DNA of 64,000 nucleotides, from assembly GCA_964564435.1 (NCBI GenBank), contig CAZMAT010000011.1:16150-80149 (forward strand), read 5' to 3'. The notes beneath the pieces are model-generated. The model saw nothing but the letters and a program-made list of their open reading frames with translations. It did not search any database and was not told where the DNA came from. A program made the translations under genes and the position numbers. Each line of letters begins with the position of its first letter. The first letter of the stretch is position 1. Shown here one piece after another: positions 43,024 to 51,062 of this stretch. The DNA is from Fermentibacter sp964564435 (lineage in GTDB: Bacteria > Fermentibacterota > Fermentibacteria > Fermentibacterales > Fermentibacteraceae).

Positions 43024-44097
43024 ATGCACGGAAGAGCAGCAATAATCGTATTCCTGGCCGTTACTGCCGGCATGATGTTCGCGCCGGATGCGTCCGCAGA
43101 CGGCGTCTATGGCGATTTCATCATCGACTACACCTATATCGCCGGGCATCATCTCGACGGCCTGCCCGCTCCCGATTCGAGCGCAATGGATCTGGACGGT
43201 TGGAGCGGCTTCGGCATACGCAGGGCAAGGATCGGCTTCAAGAGGAGCCTCACCCCAGAGGTCTCCATGGACTTCAGGCTCGAGGCCAGCCAGCCCGACT
43301 GGATGTCCTCGCTGGGATACGACGGAAAGTCGGCAGCCGCTGCGACACCCTTCATCAAGGACGCCTATGTCACCTGGGCCGTGACACCCAGCCTAAACCT
43401 CCGGGGCGGGCTGCAGGCGAATCCTCTGAACACAGTCGCCGAAACGGTATGGGGCTACAGGTCGGTAGAGAAGCTCGTAACCGATCTGCACTCGGTGGAA
43501 CCGAGCCGCGACCTTGGCATCGCAGTGAACGGGCGGTTCGACGACTTCTACTTCACGGCCCTCGCTGGCAACGGCCAGGGCGACAAGAGCGAGACGTACA
43601 GGGGCAGGGAGATATTCCTCATCGCTGGCTACATGCCGGTTCCGAACATGTACGTCGAAGGCGGCATGTGCTACGAGGCTGAGGAAGAGGGCCAGGACCA
43701 CACGACCATCCAGGGTCTTCTGGGCTACAACGGCCCCGCCTTCCATGGCGGAATCCAGTATGCATCTTTCACGAGATCCTTCGACGACGACACAGAGGAT
43801 CTGGACATCGGCGCGCTCTCATTCTTCGCCGGTGTGCCCGTGTCCTCGAAGGTGGAGGTCATCGGCAGGTTCGACATGGTGGATGAGAATCCCTCCGCCG
43901 ACAACATCTCCGGCCTCCGGATGGCCGACTACGCACCTACCAGAACGATCATCGGCGGGGTCGCCTTCACCCCCGCGCCCAACTTCCAGATCATCCCCAA
44001 CGTCGAATACGTTTCCTACGGGACGCCTGAAGAGGACGGAATCGAGACTCCGGATGCCGACACCTTCGCAAGGCTGACGCTCTGGAACAAGTGGTAG
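43024..44097 (+). CDS. Outer-membrane porin, probably phosphate-selective type
   Basis: A 357-residue preprotein with a signal peptide (AAIIVFLAVTAGMMFAPDASA) and beta-strand-rich alternating sequence ending in an aromatic residue (LTLWNKW), as expected for a beta-barrel. FGIRRARIGFKRSLTPEVSM resembles the OprP/OprO porin family opening. It lies after a Pho-box-like repeat and 16 bases before pstS, so it very likely admits phosphate. It also shows that the organism has an outer membrane. Confidence 0.8.
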   Translation: MHGRAAIIVFLAVTAGMMFAPDASADGVYGDFIIDYTYIAGHHLDGLPAPDSSAMDLDGWSGFGIRRARIGFKRSLTPEVSMDFRLEASQPDWMSSLGYDGKSAAAATPFIKDAYVTWAVTPSLNLRGGLQANPLNTVAETVWGYRSVEKLVTDLHSVEPSRDLGIAVNGRFDDFYFTALAGNGQGDKSETYRGREIFLIAGYMPVPNMYVEGGMCYEAEEEGQDHTTIQGLLGYNGPAFHGGIQYASFTRSFDDDTEDLDIGALSFFAGVPVSSKVEVIGRFDMVDENPSADNISGLRMADYAPTRTIIGGVAFTPAPNFQIIPNVEYVSYGTPEEDGIETPDADTFARLTLWNKW

Positions 44098-44113
44098 AAC
44101 GAGAGGAATCAAG

Positions 44114-44962
44114 ATGAATCCAGTGAAAGCCCTGTTCGTGTCCTCGCTCGCCGTACTGCTGGCTTCTGGCTGCGGCAATCCCCCGGATCGCGCGGGCGAC
44201 GCAGCCGATGGCGCCGATTCGCTGGCCGGGGAGATCACGGTCGTCGGTTCGACCACCGTTCAGCCCGTCGCTGAAGTCCTGGCAGGCGCCTTCGAGGAAC
44301 TCCACCCGGGATGCACCATCACGGTGCAGGGCGGGGGCAGCAGCGTCGGTGTGACTTCCGCCGGACAGGGTGCGGCTGACATCGGCAGCGTCTCCCGCGA
44401 CATCAGCCCGGAGGAGTTCGCGGAGTTCCCGGAACTGGTGGTGCACACCATAGCGCGGGACGGCATCGCAGTCGTGGCTGACCCGGGGGTTCCCGTCGAC
44501 GGGCTCACCCTCGACCAGGTCCGGGGGATCTTCTCGGGCTCCATCGCTAACTGGTCGTCGGTGGGCGGGCCTGACATGCCCATCGTGGTAGTCTCCCGCG
44601 AAGAGGGATCGGGGACCCGCGGAGCCTTCGAGGAACTCATGCTGGGCGAGGGAATCCAGATGTCGTCCGGCGCCATCCTCCAGTCATCCAACGGAGCCAT
44701 CCTCACAACCGTCTCGGGCACGCCCGGCGCTGTCGGCTACCTCTCGTTCGGATACCTCGACCCGTCAGTGAAGGCGCTCTCGGTCGACGGTGTAGCCCCG
44801 ACGCCCGTGAATGCGGCGAACGGATCATACACCGCGGTCAGGCCTCTCAATCTGGTCACAGGCGGCGATCCCGACGGGCTCGCCAGGGCATGGATCGACT
44901 TCATCTACAGCGCAGACGGTCAGGCGATCGTCGTCGAGCAGGGCTACCTGTCCGTCGACTGA
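44114..44962 (+). CDS. pstS: Phosphate-binding lipoprotein PstS, copy 1
   Basis: A 282-residue protein with a lipobox (LLASGC, Cys20). The mature part has PstS/PBP signatures: TVVGSTTVQPVAEVLAGAF near the N-terminus, QGGGSSVGVTSAGQGAADIG for phosphate binding, SREEGSGTRGAFEEL and GTPGAVGYLSFGYLD. It delivers phosphate to the PstCA permease. It is followed 24 bases later by a second, diverged pstS. The lipid anchor suggests it is held in the inner or outer membrane leaflet facing the periplasm. Confidence 0.92.
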   Translation: MNPVKALFVSSLAVLLASGCGNPPDRAGDAADGADSLAGEITVVGSTTVQPVAEVLAGAFEELHPGCTITVQGGGSSVGVTSAGQGAADIGSVSRDISPEEFAEFPELVVHTIARDGIAVVADPGVPVDGLTLDQVRGIFSGSIANWSSVGGPDMPIVVVSREEGSGTRGAFEELMLGEGIQMSSGAILQSSNGAILTTVSGTPGAVGYLSFGYLDPSVKALSVDGVAPTPVNAANGSYTAVRPLNLVTGGDPDGLARAWIDFIYSADGQAIVVEQGYLSVD

Positions 44963-44986
44963 CAGTCGCTCGAAAGGACGATCGAG

Positions 44987-45793
44987 ATGAACAGGCCATT
45001 CATGTATGCTTCTGCAGTCATCCTCTCGACCTGCGGATCGGCCTATGCCGAAGGGATCACGGTCGCAGGCTCGACCACGGTACAGCCCCTGGCGGAGAGG
45101 CTGGCTCTCGCGTACGAATCGGTGGCCACAGGCGTGACGATCGAGATCTCAGGCGGCGGATCGAGCGTGGGGGTCACCTCGGCCGGGAACGGGTCGGCCG
45201 ACATAGGCACCTGCTCGAGGGACGTCACCACGGCCGAATTCGAGCGGTTCCCCGGCCTCGAAGCCCTCTGCATAGCGCGTGACGGCATAGCAATCATCGT
45301 CGGCCCAGATGTTCCGGTGACCAATCTGAGCAAGAGCCAGGTGAGGGACATCTTCACCGGCGACATCACCGACTGGTCGGAGGTCGGCGGCCCGTCCGAG
45401 CCGATCCTGCTCGTCTCGCGGGAGGAGGGGTCCGGCACCCGGGCGGCTTTCGAGAACATAGTCCTCGCCGATGCGGCGCTTATATCAGGGGCAGCCGTCC
45501 TCCAGCCGTCGAATGGCGCCATTGTGACAACGGTCGCGACGACGCCGTACTCTATCGGCTACGTCTCGTTCGGCTACCTCGACGGATCGGTCACGGCCCT
45601 GTCGGTGAACGGGGTCGCGGCCACGGTCGAGAACGCCCTGGCTGCCCGGTATCCCATCGTGAGGCCCCTCCTCATGCTTACGAACGGTGATTCCTCACCG
45701 ACCGTACAGGGCTGGCTCGATTTCATCATGAGCCCGGCCGGGCAGAGCATCGTCGAGTCCGAGGGCTACATGCCCGTCGGGCCGGTCGAGTAG
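44987..45793 (+). CDS. pstS: Phosphate-binding protein PstS, copy 2 (non-lipidated)
   Basis: A 268-residue paralogue of the preceding gene. It has a signal-peptidase-I type leader (FMYASAVILSTCGSAYA) rather than a usable lipobox at the cleavage point, so it is probably soluble in the periplasm. The binding motifs are conserved (TVAGSTTVQPLAERLALAYE; SGGGSSVGVTSAGNGSADIG; SREEGSGTRAAFENI; YSIGYVSFGYLDGS). The two copies may differ in affinity or in arsenate discrimination. Confidence 0.9.
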   Translation: MNRPFMYASAVILSTCGSAYAEGITVAGSTTVQPLAERLALAYESVATGVTIEISGGGSSVGVTSAGNGSADIGTCSRDVTTAEFERFPGLEALCIARDGIAIIVGPDVPVTNLSKSQVRDIFTGDITDWSEVGGPSEPILLVSREEGSGTRAAFENIVLADAALISGAAVLQPSNGAIVTTVATTPYSIGYVSFGYLDGSVTALSVNGVAATVENALAARYPIVRPLLMLTNGDSSPTVQGWLDFIMSPAGQSIVESEGYMPVGPVE

Positions 45794-45823
45794 GCCGGGA
45801 CCGATGCATCGGGGAAGGCCGGC

Positions 45824-46723
45824 ATGACACGCAAGGCGGCGGTCGAGAACGTCATGAGGGCGGTTCTGCTCAGTGCAGGCCTGGCATCTCTCCTGATCGT
45901 CGCGATGATAGGGCTGTTCATCCTGCGCGAGGCTCTGCCGGCCTTCCGCGACATCGGGCTCGGTCGTCTCCTGTCGGGTACGGAATGGAGACCGGGCCAG
46001 GAGCTGTTCGGGCTGCTGCCCATGATCGCCGGGTCGGGGCTCGTGACGCTGGGCGCCATCTGCCTCGGCCTCCCGCTGGCCCTCGGCTGCGGCATCTTCC
46101 TGGCGGAGATAGCACCGGGCTGGGTGAGGGGTGTCGTGAAGCCCTCGATCGAGCTCCTCGCAGGAATCCCCTCCGTCGTCTACGGGCTGTTCGGCCTGGT
46201 GGTGCTGGTGCCCGCGGTCCGGGGGATCGACTACCCCGGGAACGCAGGCTTCGGGCTCCTCTCCGCCTCGATCGTCCTCGCAGTGATGATACTGCCGACG
46301 ATCGCGAGCGTCTCGGAGATCGCTATCCGCTCGGTGCCTGACGAGTACCGGCAGGGGGCCCTGGCTCTCGGATCCACGCGGTGGGAGACGATCCGCAAGG
46401 TCGTTCTCCCTGCGGCGCGTTCGGGGATCCTCTCGGCGGTGGTTCTGGGGCTTGGCCGTGCCGTGGGCGAGACGATCGCGATGATAATGGTGATAGGCAA
46501 CTCGGTGATGATGCCTTCGGCGATGGGCGGACCGCTGCCTGGCATCTTCCTGAGCAGGGCCCGGACGCTCACGGGCAACATCGCTGTCGAGATGAGCTAC
46601 GCCACCGGGCTCCATTCCAGCGCGCTCTTCGCCACCGGGGTCGTGCTCTTCGTCCTGATCATGCTGGTCAACTCGGCAGCCAGGGCGCTGATGGCCAGGA
46701 ACGCCCGAGGGGGCAGGCAGTGA
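45824..46723 (+). CDS. pstC: Phosphate ABC transporter permease PstC
   Basis: A 299-residue permease with six membrane helices. It has the ABC EAA loop (SVPDEYRQGALALGSTRWET) and the typical PstC stretches AGIPSVVYGLFGLVVLVP and GLGRAVGETIAMIMVIGN. It forms the membrane channel of the Pst importer with PstA. The stop overlaps the pstA start (GTGA). Confidence 0.93.
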   Translation: MTRKAAVENVMRAVLLSAGLASLLIVAMIGLFILREALPAFRDIGLGRLLSGTEWRPGQELFGLLPMIAGSGLVTLGAICLGLPLALGCGIFLAEIAPGWVRGVVKPSIELLAGIPSVVYGLFGLVVLVPAVRGIDYPGNAGFGLLSASIVLAVMILPTIASVSEIAIRSVPDEYRQGALALGSTRWETIRKVVLPAARSGILSAVVLGLGRAVGETIAMIMVIGNSVMMPSAMGGPLPGIFLSRARTLTGNIAVEMSYATGLHSSALFATGVVLFVLIMLVNSAARALMARNARGGRQ

Positions 46724-47601
46724 CGGCACGGGAAACCAGGCGGACTATCGCGCGGAAGGGCTGGCAGAACTGCGCGTTCGCCCTGTTCTGGCTCTCCGGG
46801 ATCGCCGCCATGGCCGTGATGCTCGCTGTCGTCGGGTACGTCGTAGTGCGCGGGGTCCCCGCGCTCTCGGCGGATTTCTTCACCACTTCGCCGCGCGGGG
46901 GGCTGTCGGGCGACGGGGGCATCGCCTCCACCATCGTGACGACCGCCTATCTGGTTCTCATGACGATGGCTGTCGCCGCACCCCTGGGCATAGCCGCCGG
47001 GTTGTTCCTCGTCGAGTACGCCGGCAGCTCCAGGAGCCGCGTCTCCCTCGCCTTCCTCGCGCTTTCGCGTTTCGGGTCCGAAACCCTGGCCGGGGTGCCG
47101 TCGATCATCTTCGGCCTCTTCGGATACGCCCTGTTCGTAGCCGCCATGCACTTCGGCTTCTCGCTGCTCTCCGCCTCGCTGGCGGGGGCCTGCCTCATCC
47201 TGCCCGTCGTGGTTCGCACGGCCGAGGAGGCGTTGAAGGCGGTCCCCGAGGGCTACCGCGAGGCATCACTCTCGCTCGGGGCCACTCGCTGGGAGACGAT
47301 ATGGAAGGTGGTCCTGCCGTCCGCCCTGCCAGGGCTGACCACAGGCATCATCCTCGGAGTCGGAAGAATCCTCAGCGAGACGGCGGTTTTCTACGTGACC
47401 CTCGGGGGCAGCTACAGGACTCCCACATCCATCCTCTCATCCGGCCGCACGATGGCTCTCCATGTCTATTATCTGGCGATGGAGACCTGCGCCTTCGAGA
47501 AGGCCATGGCCACCGGGGCGGTTCTCGTGATCCTGATCATCATCGTGAACCTGGCCATCAACGCCGTCTCCAGGCGCCTGTCGGCCGGAACGAGGAGCTG
47601 A
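46720..47601 (+). CDS. pstA: Phosphate ABC transporter permease PstA
   Basis: A 293-residue permease with six membrane helices. The EAA loop reads AVPEGYREASLSLGATRWET, and ETLAGVPSIIFGLFGYALFV and GVGRILSETAVFYVTLGGSY are typical of PstA. The start is GTG at 46720, overlapping the pstC stop. The frame is open far upstream, but that part lies inside pstC in another frame and is not coding. Confidence 0.93.
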   Translation: MTARETRRTIARKGWQNCAFALFWLSGIAAMAVMLAVVGYVVVRGVPALSADFFTTSPRGGLSGDGGIASTIVTTAYLVLMTMAVAAPLGIAAGLFLVEYAGSSRSRVSLAFLALSRFGSETLAGVPSIIFGLFGYALFVAAMHFGFSLLSASLAGACLILPVVVRTAEEALKAVPEGYREASLSLGATRWETIWKVVLPSALPGLTTGIILGVGRILSETAVFYVTLGGSYRTPTSILSSGRTMALHVYYLAMETCAFEKAMATGAVLVILIIIVNLAINAVSRRLSAGTRS

Positions 47602-47605
47602 GCCC

Positions 47606-48379
47606 ATGACCGTATCCGTGCCCCGTCTCCGCACTGCGGGTTACAATCTCTACTACGGCTCATTCCGTGCCCTGAGGGACGTCACGATCGACATCCCGGA
47701 GAACTCGATCACGGCGATCATCGGCCCGTCGGGCTGCGGCAAGAGCACGTTCCTGCGAAGCTTCAACCGCATGAACGAGCTGATCCCGGGTGTCACCGTT
47801 GCCGGGAAGGTCCTGCTCGACGGGGAGGACATCTTCCATTCCGACGTCGTGGCCCTTCGCAGGAAGGTGGGGATGGTCTTCCAGAGGCCGAACCCCTTCC
47901 CCAAGTCCATCTTCGACAACGTGTCCTACGGCCCCTGGATCCACGGCACCAGGGACAGGGGGCTGCTGGCCGCGGTCGTCGAACGGAGCCTGCGCGATGC
48001 GGCGCTATGGGACGAGGTGAAGGACGATCTGCAGAGATCAGCTCTGGCACTCTCCGGAGGCCAGCAGCAGAGGCTCTGCATCGCAAGGGCTCTTGCCGTG
48101 GAGCCGGAGGTGATCCTGATGGACGAGCCGGCCTCTGCGCTCGACCCCGTGGCCACCATGCGGATCGAGGAGCTGATGCAGTCCCTCAAGCAGAAGTACA
48201 CCATCGTGATCGTCACCCACAACATGCAGCAGGCCGCCAGGGTCTCCGACTTCACGGCATTCATGATGACCGACGGTTTCAGGGCCGGGAACCTGGTGGA
48301 GTTCGGGGCCACGAAGCAGATCTTCACCACCCCCGCGGACAGCCGCACGGAGGATTACATCTCCGGGCGCTTCGGATGA
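47606..48379 (+). CDS. pstB: Phosphate ABC transporter ATPase PstB
   Basis: A 257-residue ABC ATPase of PstB type. Walker A is GPSGCGKS, the PstB-specific RSFNRMNELIPG follows, the Q-loop is MVFQRPNPFPKSIFDNVSYG, the signature LSGGQQQR, Walker B VILMDEPASALDP and the switch His VTHNMQQA. It energises PstCA. It begins 4 bases after the pstA stop. Confidence 0.95.
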   Translation: MTVSVPRLRTAGYNLYYGSFRALRDVTIDIPENSITAIIGPSGCGKSTFLRSFNRMNELIPGVTVAGKVLLDGEDIFHSDVVALRRKVGMVFQRPNPFPKSIFDNVSYGPWIHGTRDRGLLAAVVERSLRDAALWDEVKDDLQRSALALSGGQQQRLCIARALAVEPEVILMDEPASALDPVATMRIEELMQSLKQKYTIVIVTHNMQQAARVSDFTAFMMTDGFRAGNLVEFGATKQIFTTPADSRTEDYISGRFG

Positions 48380-48389
48380 TCGGAGAGCA

Positions 48390-49043
48390 ATGCACAGGGA
48401 TAATCTGGAGAGAGGGATACTCGAGCTGCGCGGGGAGGTCGTGGAGATGTCGGGCCGCGCGGGAAGGGCCATCCGCGGATCGGTCGAGGTGCTGGCGTCT
48501 CGTGACTCGTCTGCCGCGCAGACTCTGGTCGATGCTGACGAAGAGATCAACGCCACTAGGTACGACATCGAGGAGAAGTGCCTCTCCCTGATCGCCACCC
48601 AGCAGCCTGTCGCGGGCGATCTGAGAGCCCTGTTCTCCATTCTGGAGATCGCAACCGAGATCGAGAGGATAGCCGACTACGCCAAGGGGATCGCTCGGAT
48701 CAGCATCGCCATCGGTGAGAAACCCCTGTCGCACCCCCTGGTCACGATTCCCATCGCTGCGGAGAAGGTCTGCGCGATGCTCGAGGATGCCATGAAGGCG
48801 CTTGTCGCGTGCTCGGCCGAGATGGCTCGCGAGGTCGCGGCGAGGGACGCGGCCATCGATCTTCTCAACGAGAGGATCCAGCGCGAGATAATGACCTTCG
48901 TGATGGAGGACCACAGGGGCATCGCAGAGGCCATAAGGCTCGACTGGATAGCGCACAACCTCGAGCGCGCGGGCGACAGGATCGTGAACATCTGCGAGCG
49001 CATAGCCTTCACTGCCACCGGGGAGCTCCGCGACCTGGACTAG
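48390..49043 (+). CDS. phoU: PhoU, phosphate signalling regulator
   Basis: A 217-residue all-helical protein with two PhoU repeats. Each has a recognisable metal-binding E/D-rich motif: ILEIATEIERIADYAKGIAR in the first and LDWIAHNLERAGDRIVNICE in the second. PhoU links the Pst transporter to PhoR and dampens the Pho response when phosphate is plentiful. It is the last gene of the porin-pst-phoU operon. Confidence 0.93.
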   Translation: MHRDNLERGILELRGEVVEMSGRAGRAIRGSVEVLASRDSSAAQTLVDADEEINATRYDIEEKCLSLIATQQPVAGDLRALFSILEIATEIERIADYAKGIARISIAIGEKPLSHPLVTIPIAAEKVCAMLEDAMKALVACSAEMAREVAARDAAIDLLNERIQREIMTFVMEDHRGIAEAIRLDWIAHNLERAGDRIVNICERIAFTATGELRDLD

Positions 49044-49567
49044 TGGCGGCCGGTTCCTGGTTTCAGATGCTTCAGATGCAGCGGTATCTCGTTGCATGTC
49101 AACTATAACATGCTTTCACGCCTTCAGCCGGGCGGAAAACTATCACATGCAGTTGGAATACGACTGCATGGAGTTGCCGAACGTCATCAGGCGCTTGACC
49201 TGCCCCTGGGGTCGTGCCGCGTTGAATAGTCGGTGAGGTAGGCGAGTGTTGGTGTCTGGCTACTCAGGAGTGTAGGTGTCGTGTAGGTGTCTGGCTACTC
49301 ATGAAACACCGCGTGGATCAGTGTTTCTGCAAGATCAGCAGGTATGCCACGTCAGTTCAGCCCACCGACGATGTCGAATCTGAGAGCATCCGTGAACAGC
49401 CCTTTTCTTCAAGGAATTACCTGTAAAATGACTATGGCTGTAAAATACAGGGCCGCAAAGCATTGCGAGGTCGATTCCGAGAGTAGTCTGACCCCGGTAG
49501 CAGCGGCTGACGCGACGTTGTACCCGTGGCGGGCTTCGGTGAATATCACGGCATGCCCAGAGAAACG
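49044..49567. other. Non-coding region of 524 bases with several repeats
   Basis: No credible gene is visible. It holds a 16-base repeat (49083-49098) shared with 56519-56534, a hairpin (49094-49099 with 49108-49113), a second hairpin with 8-bp arms (49146-49153 and 49163-49170), and a 16-base direct repeat GGTGTCTGGCTACTCA (49251-49266 and 49286-49301). A local AT-rich patch (49420-49451) has CCTGT/ACAGG ends and two TGTAAAAT boxes 17 bases apart. It could contain remnants of mobile elements plus the promoter of the NtrC-type gene. Confidence 0.5.
49251..49301. repeat. 16-bp direct repeat, two copies 35 bases apart
   Basis: GGTGTCTGGCTACTCA occurs at 49251-49266 and 49286-49301 without mismatches. 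The start-to-start distance of 35 is not an obvious helical multiple. It could be a regulator binding site or the scar of a duplication. Confidence 0.6.
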
Positions 49568-50917
49568 ATGAAGCGTGACATGCCTGGACTGCACCTGCTA
49601 GTGGTCGACGACGAGCCGGGCATAAGGAAGACCCTGGCCTACTGCCTCGAAGAGGACGGCCATTCCGTAGTGGCCGTCGGATCCGCCTCCCAGGCGATGG
49701 CGGAGGCCTCCGGAAGACCATTCGACGGCGCATTCGTCGATATCAGGCTCGGATCGGAAAGCGGCCTCGACCTGCTCTCCGCTCTCCTGGCAGAGACGCC
49801 CGGGATGAAGATAGTAGTCATCACGGCCTACGCGTCGATAGAGACCGCAGTGCAGGCCATGAAGCTCGGTGCGGCCGACTACCTGCCGAAGCCTTTCGGA
49901 CCCGACCAGGTGCGGATGGCCGTACGCAGGGTCTCCGAACTGAAGGGTCTCGAGGGACGCGTACGCGACCTCTCCGAGGAGCTGTCCAGGCTGGCTCCGG
50001 AGATGTCCTTCTCCACGTCGAACCCGGCCATGAGGAAGTGCTTCGACACCGCCCGCCAGGTGGCCTCCTCCGATGCGTCGGTGCTCCTGACCGGCGAGAG
50101 CGGTACCGGCAAGTCGGTACTCGCAAAAGCCATCCATCTCTGGAGCCAGAGAGCCGCCGGGCCCTTCGTCGCCGTATCGTGTCCGTCCATACCGCCCGAA
50201 CTGCTCGAGAGCGAGCTGTTCGGGCATTCGAAGGGAGCCTTCACCGGTGCCGTCGGCGACAGCCCGGGGAGGATCGCTTCGGCCGAGAGGGGCACCCTGT
50301 TCCTGGACGAGATCGGCGATCTTGCCGCCCGGCTCCAGCCGAAGCTCCTCCGGTTCCTGCAGGAAAGGGAGTATGAGAGGGTGGGCGATCCGCGGACCCG
50401 CCGAGCCGATGTCAGGATCGTCTCGGCGACGAACTCGGACCTCGGAGCGGCAGCGGCCGGCGGATCGTTCCGGCAGGACCTCTACTACCGCCTGAACGTG
50501 ATCGAGATAAGGATGCCATCCCTCCGGGACAGGATCGAGGACATCGTCCCGATGGCGGAGATGATGCTGAAGCACTTCGGTGCGGTGAACCACAGGAAGG
50601 TGTCCGGCTTCTCGGATGAAGCCATCCGTCTCCTCCGGAGCCACCGCTGGCCCGGCAACCTCAGGGAGCTCAGGAACGTCGTCGAGAGAGCTGTGATCCT
50701 GTCGGACGGCAGCGTCATCGGAACCGGGCATCTGCAGGATCTGGGCGGCGGGCGCCCCGGGGAGACCATGATCGGTGACCATCTGACGATCGCCGACATC
50801 GAGGAGGAACACATAAGAAGGGTTCTCGCCTCCACGCAGACGCTCACAGAAGCGGCAAGAATCCTCGGCATAGACGAAACCACCCTCTGGCGCCGCAGGA
50901 AAGCCTACAACATCTAG
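49568..50917 (+). CDS. Sigma-54-dependent response regulator (NtrC family)
   Basis: A product of about 449 residues with three domains. The receiver has VVDDEPG, phospho-acceptor DGAFVDIRLG and Lys in LPKPFG. The AAA+ domain has Walker A GESGTGKS, the sigma-54-contacting loop KGAFTGA and Walker B GTLFLDEIG. The C-terminal helix-turn-helix (TEAARILGIDETTLWRRR) is Fis type. It activates sigma-54 RNA polymerase at promoters with GG/GC elements; one such candidate lies just downstream at 51025-51040. In-frame ATGs at 49526, 49553, 49568 and 49580 make the start uncertain. The genes that follow are a kinase and potassium uptake proteins. Confidence 0.92.
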   Translation: MKRDMPGLHLLVVDDEPGIRKTLAYCLEEDGHSVVAVGSASQAMAEASGRPFDGAFVDIRLGSESGLDLLSALLAETPGMKIVVITAYASIETAVQAMKLGAADYLPKPFGPDQVRMAVRRVSELKGLEGRVRDLSEELSRLAPEMSFSTSNPAMRKCFDTARQVASSDASVLLTGESGTGKSVLAKAIHLWSQRAAGPFVAVSCPSIPPELLESELFGHSKGAFTGAVGDSPGRIASAERGTLFLDEIGDLAARLQPKLLRFLQEREYERVGDPRTRRADVRIVSATNSDLGAAAAGGSFRQDLYYRLNVIEIRMPSLRDRIEDIVPMAEMMLKHFGAVNHRKVSGFSDEAIRLLRSHRWPGNLRELRNVVERAVILSDGSVIGTGHLQDLGGGRPGETMIGDHLTIADIEEEHIRRVLASTQTLTEAARILGIDETTLWRRRKAYNI

Positions 50918-51024
50918 CGTACGTTTCATTCCGCAATGTCCGTGACCTCGCGGCATTTCATCGCGAAACAGCCTTCTCCGCTCCGCATTTCGCCGATCCT
51001 CCATAGACCTGCATCCGCGGGATC

Positions 51025-51040
51025 TGGCATGTCTCCTGCT
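51025..51040 (+). promoter_or_regulatory. Candidate sigma-54 promoter
   Basis: TGGCATGTCTCCTGCT at 51025-51040 matches the -24/-12 consensus (TGGCACG N4 TTGCW) at 10 of 12 defined positions, with exactly ten bases between GG and GC. It lies between the NtrC-type gene and the sensor kinase. The predicted transcript would start around 51051, so the leader before ATG 51063 would be very short. Confidence 0.5.
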
Positions 51041-51062
51041 TCATTCCTGTCCGGAGGTATCC

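Noticed and set aside
49251..49301. Two 16-bp direct repeats considered as a CRISPR remnant
   Set aside because: Only two short copies with a 19-base gap, no leader and no cas genes in the window.
49344..49571. Possible 75-codon gene before the NtrC-type regulator
   Set aside because: No ribosome site, no recognisable domain, and it runs over repeat-like sequence; more likely non-coding.
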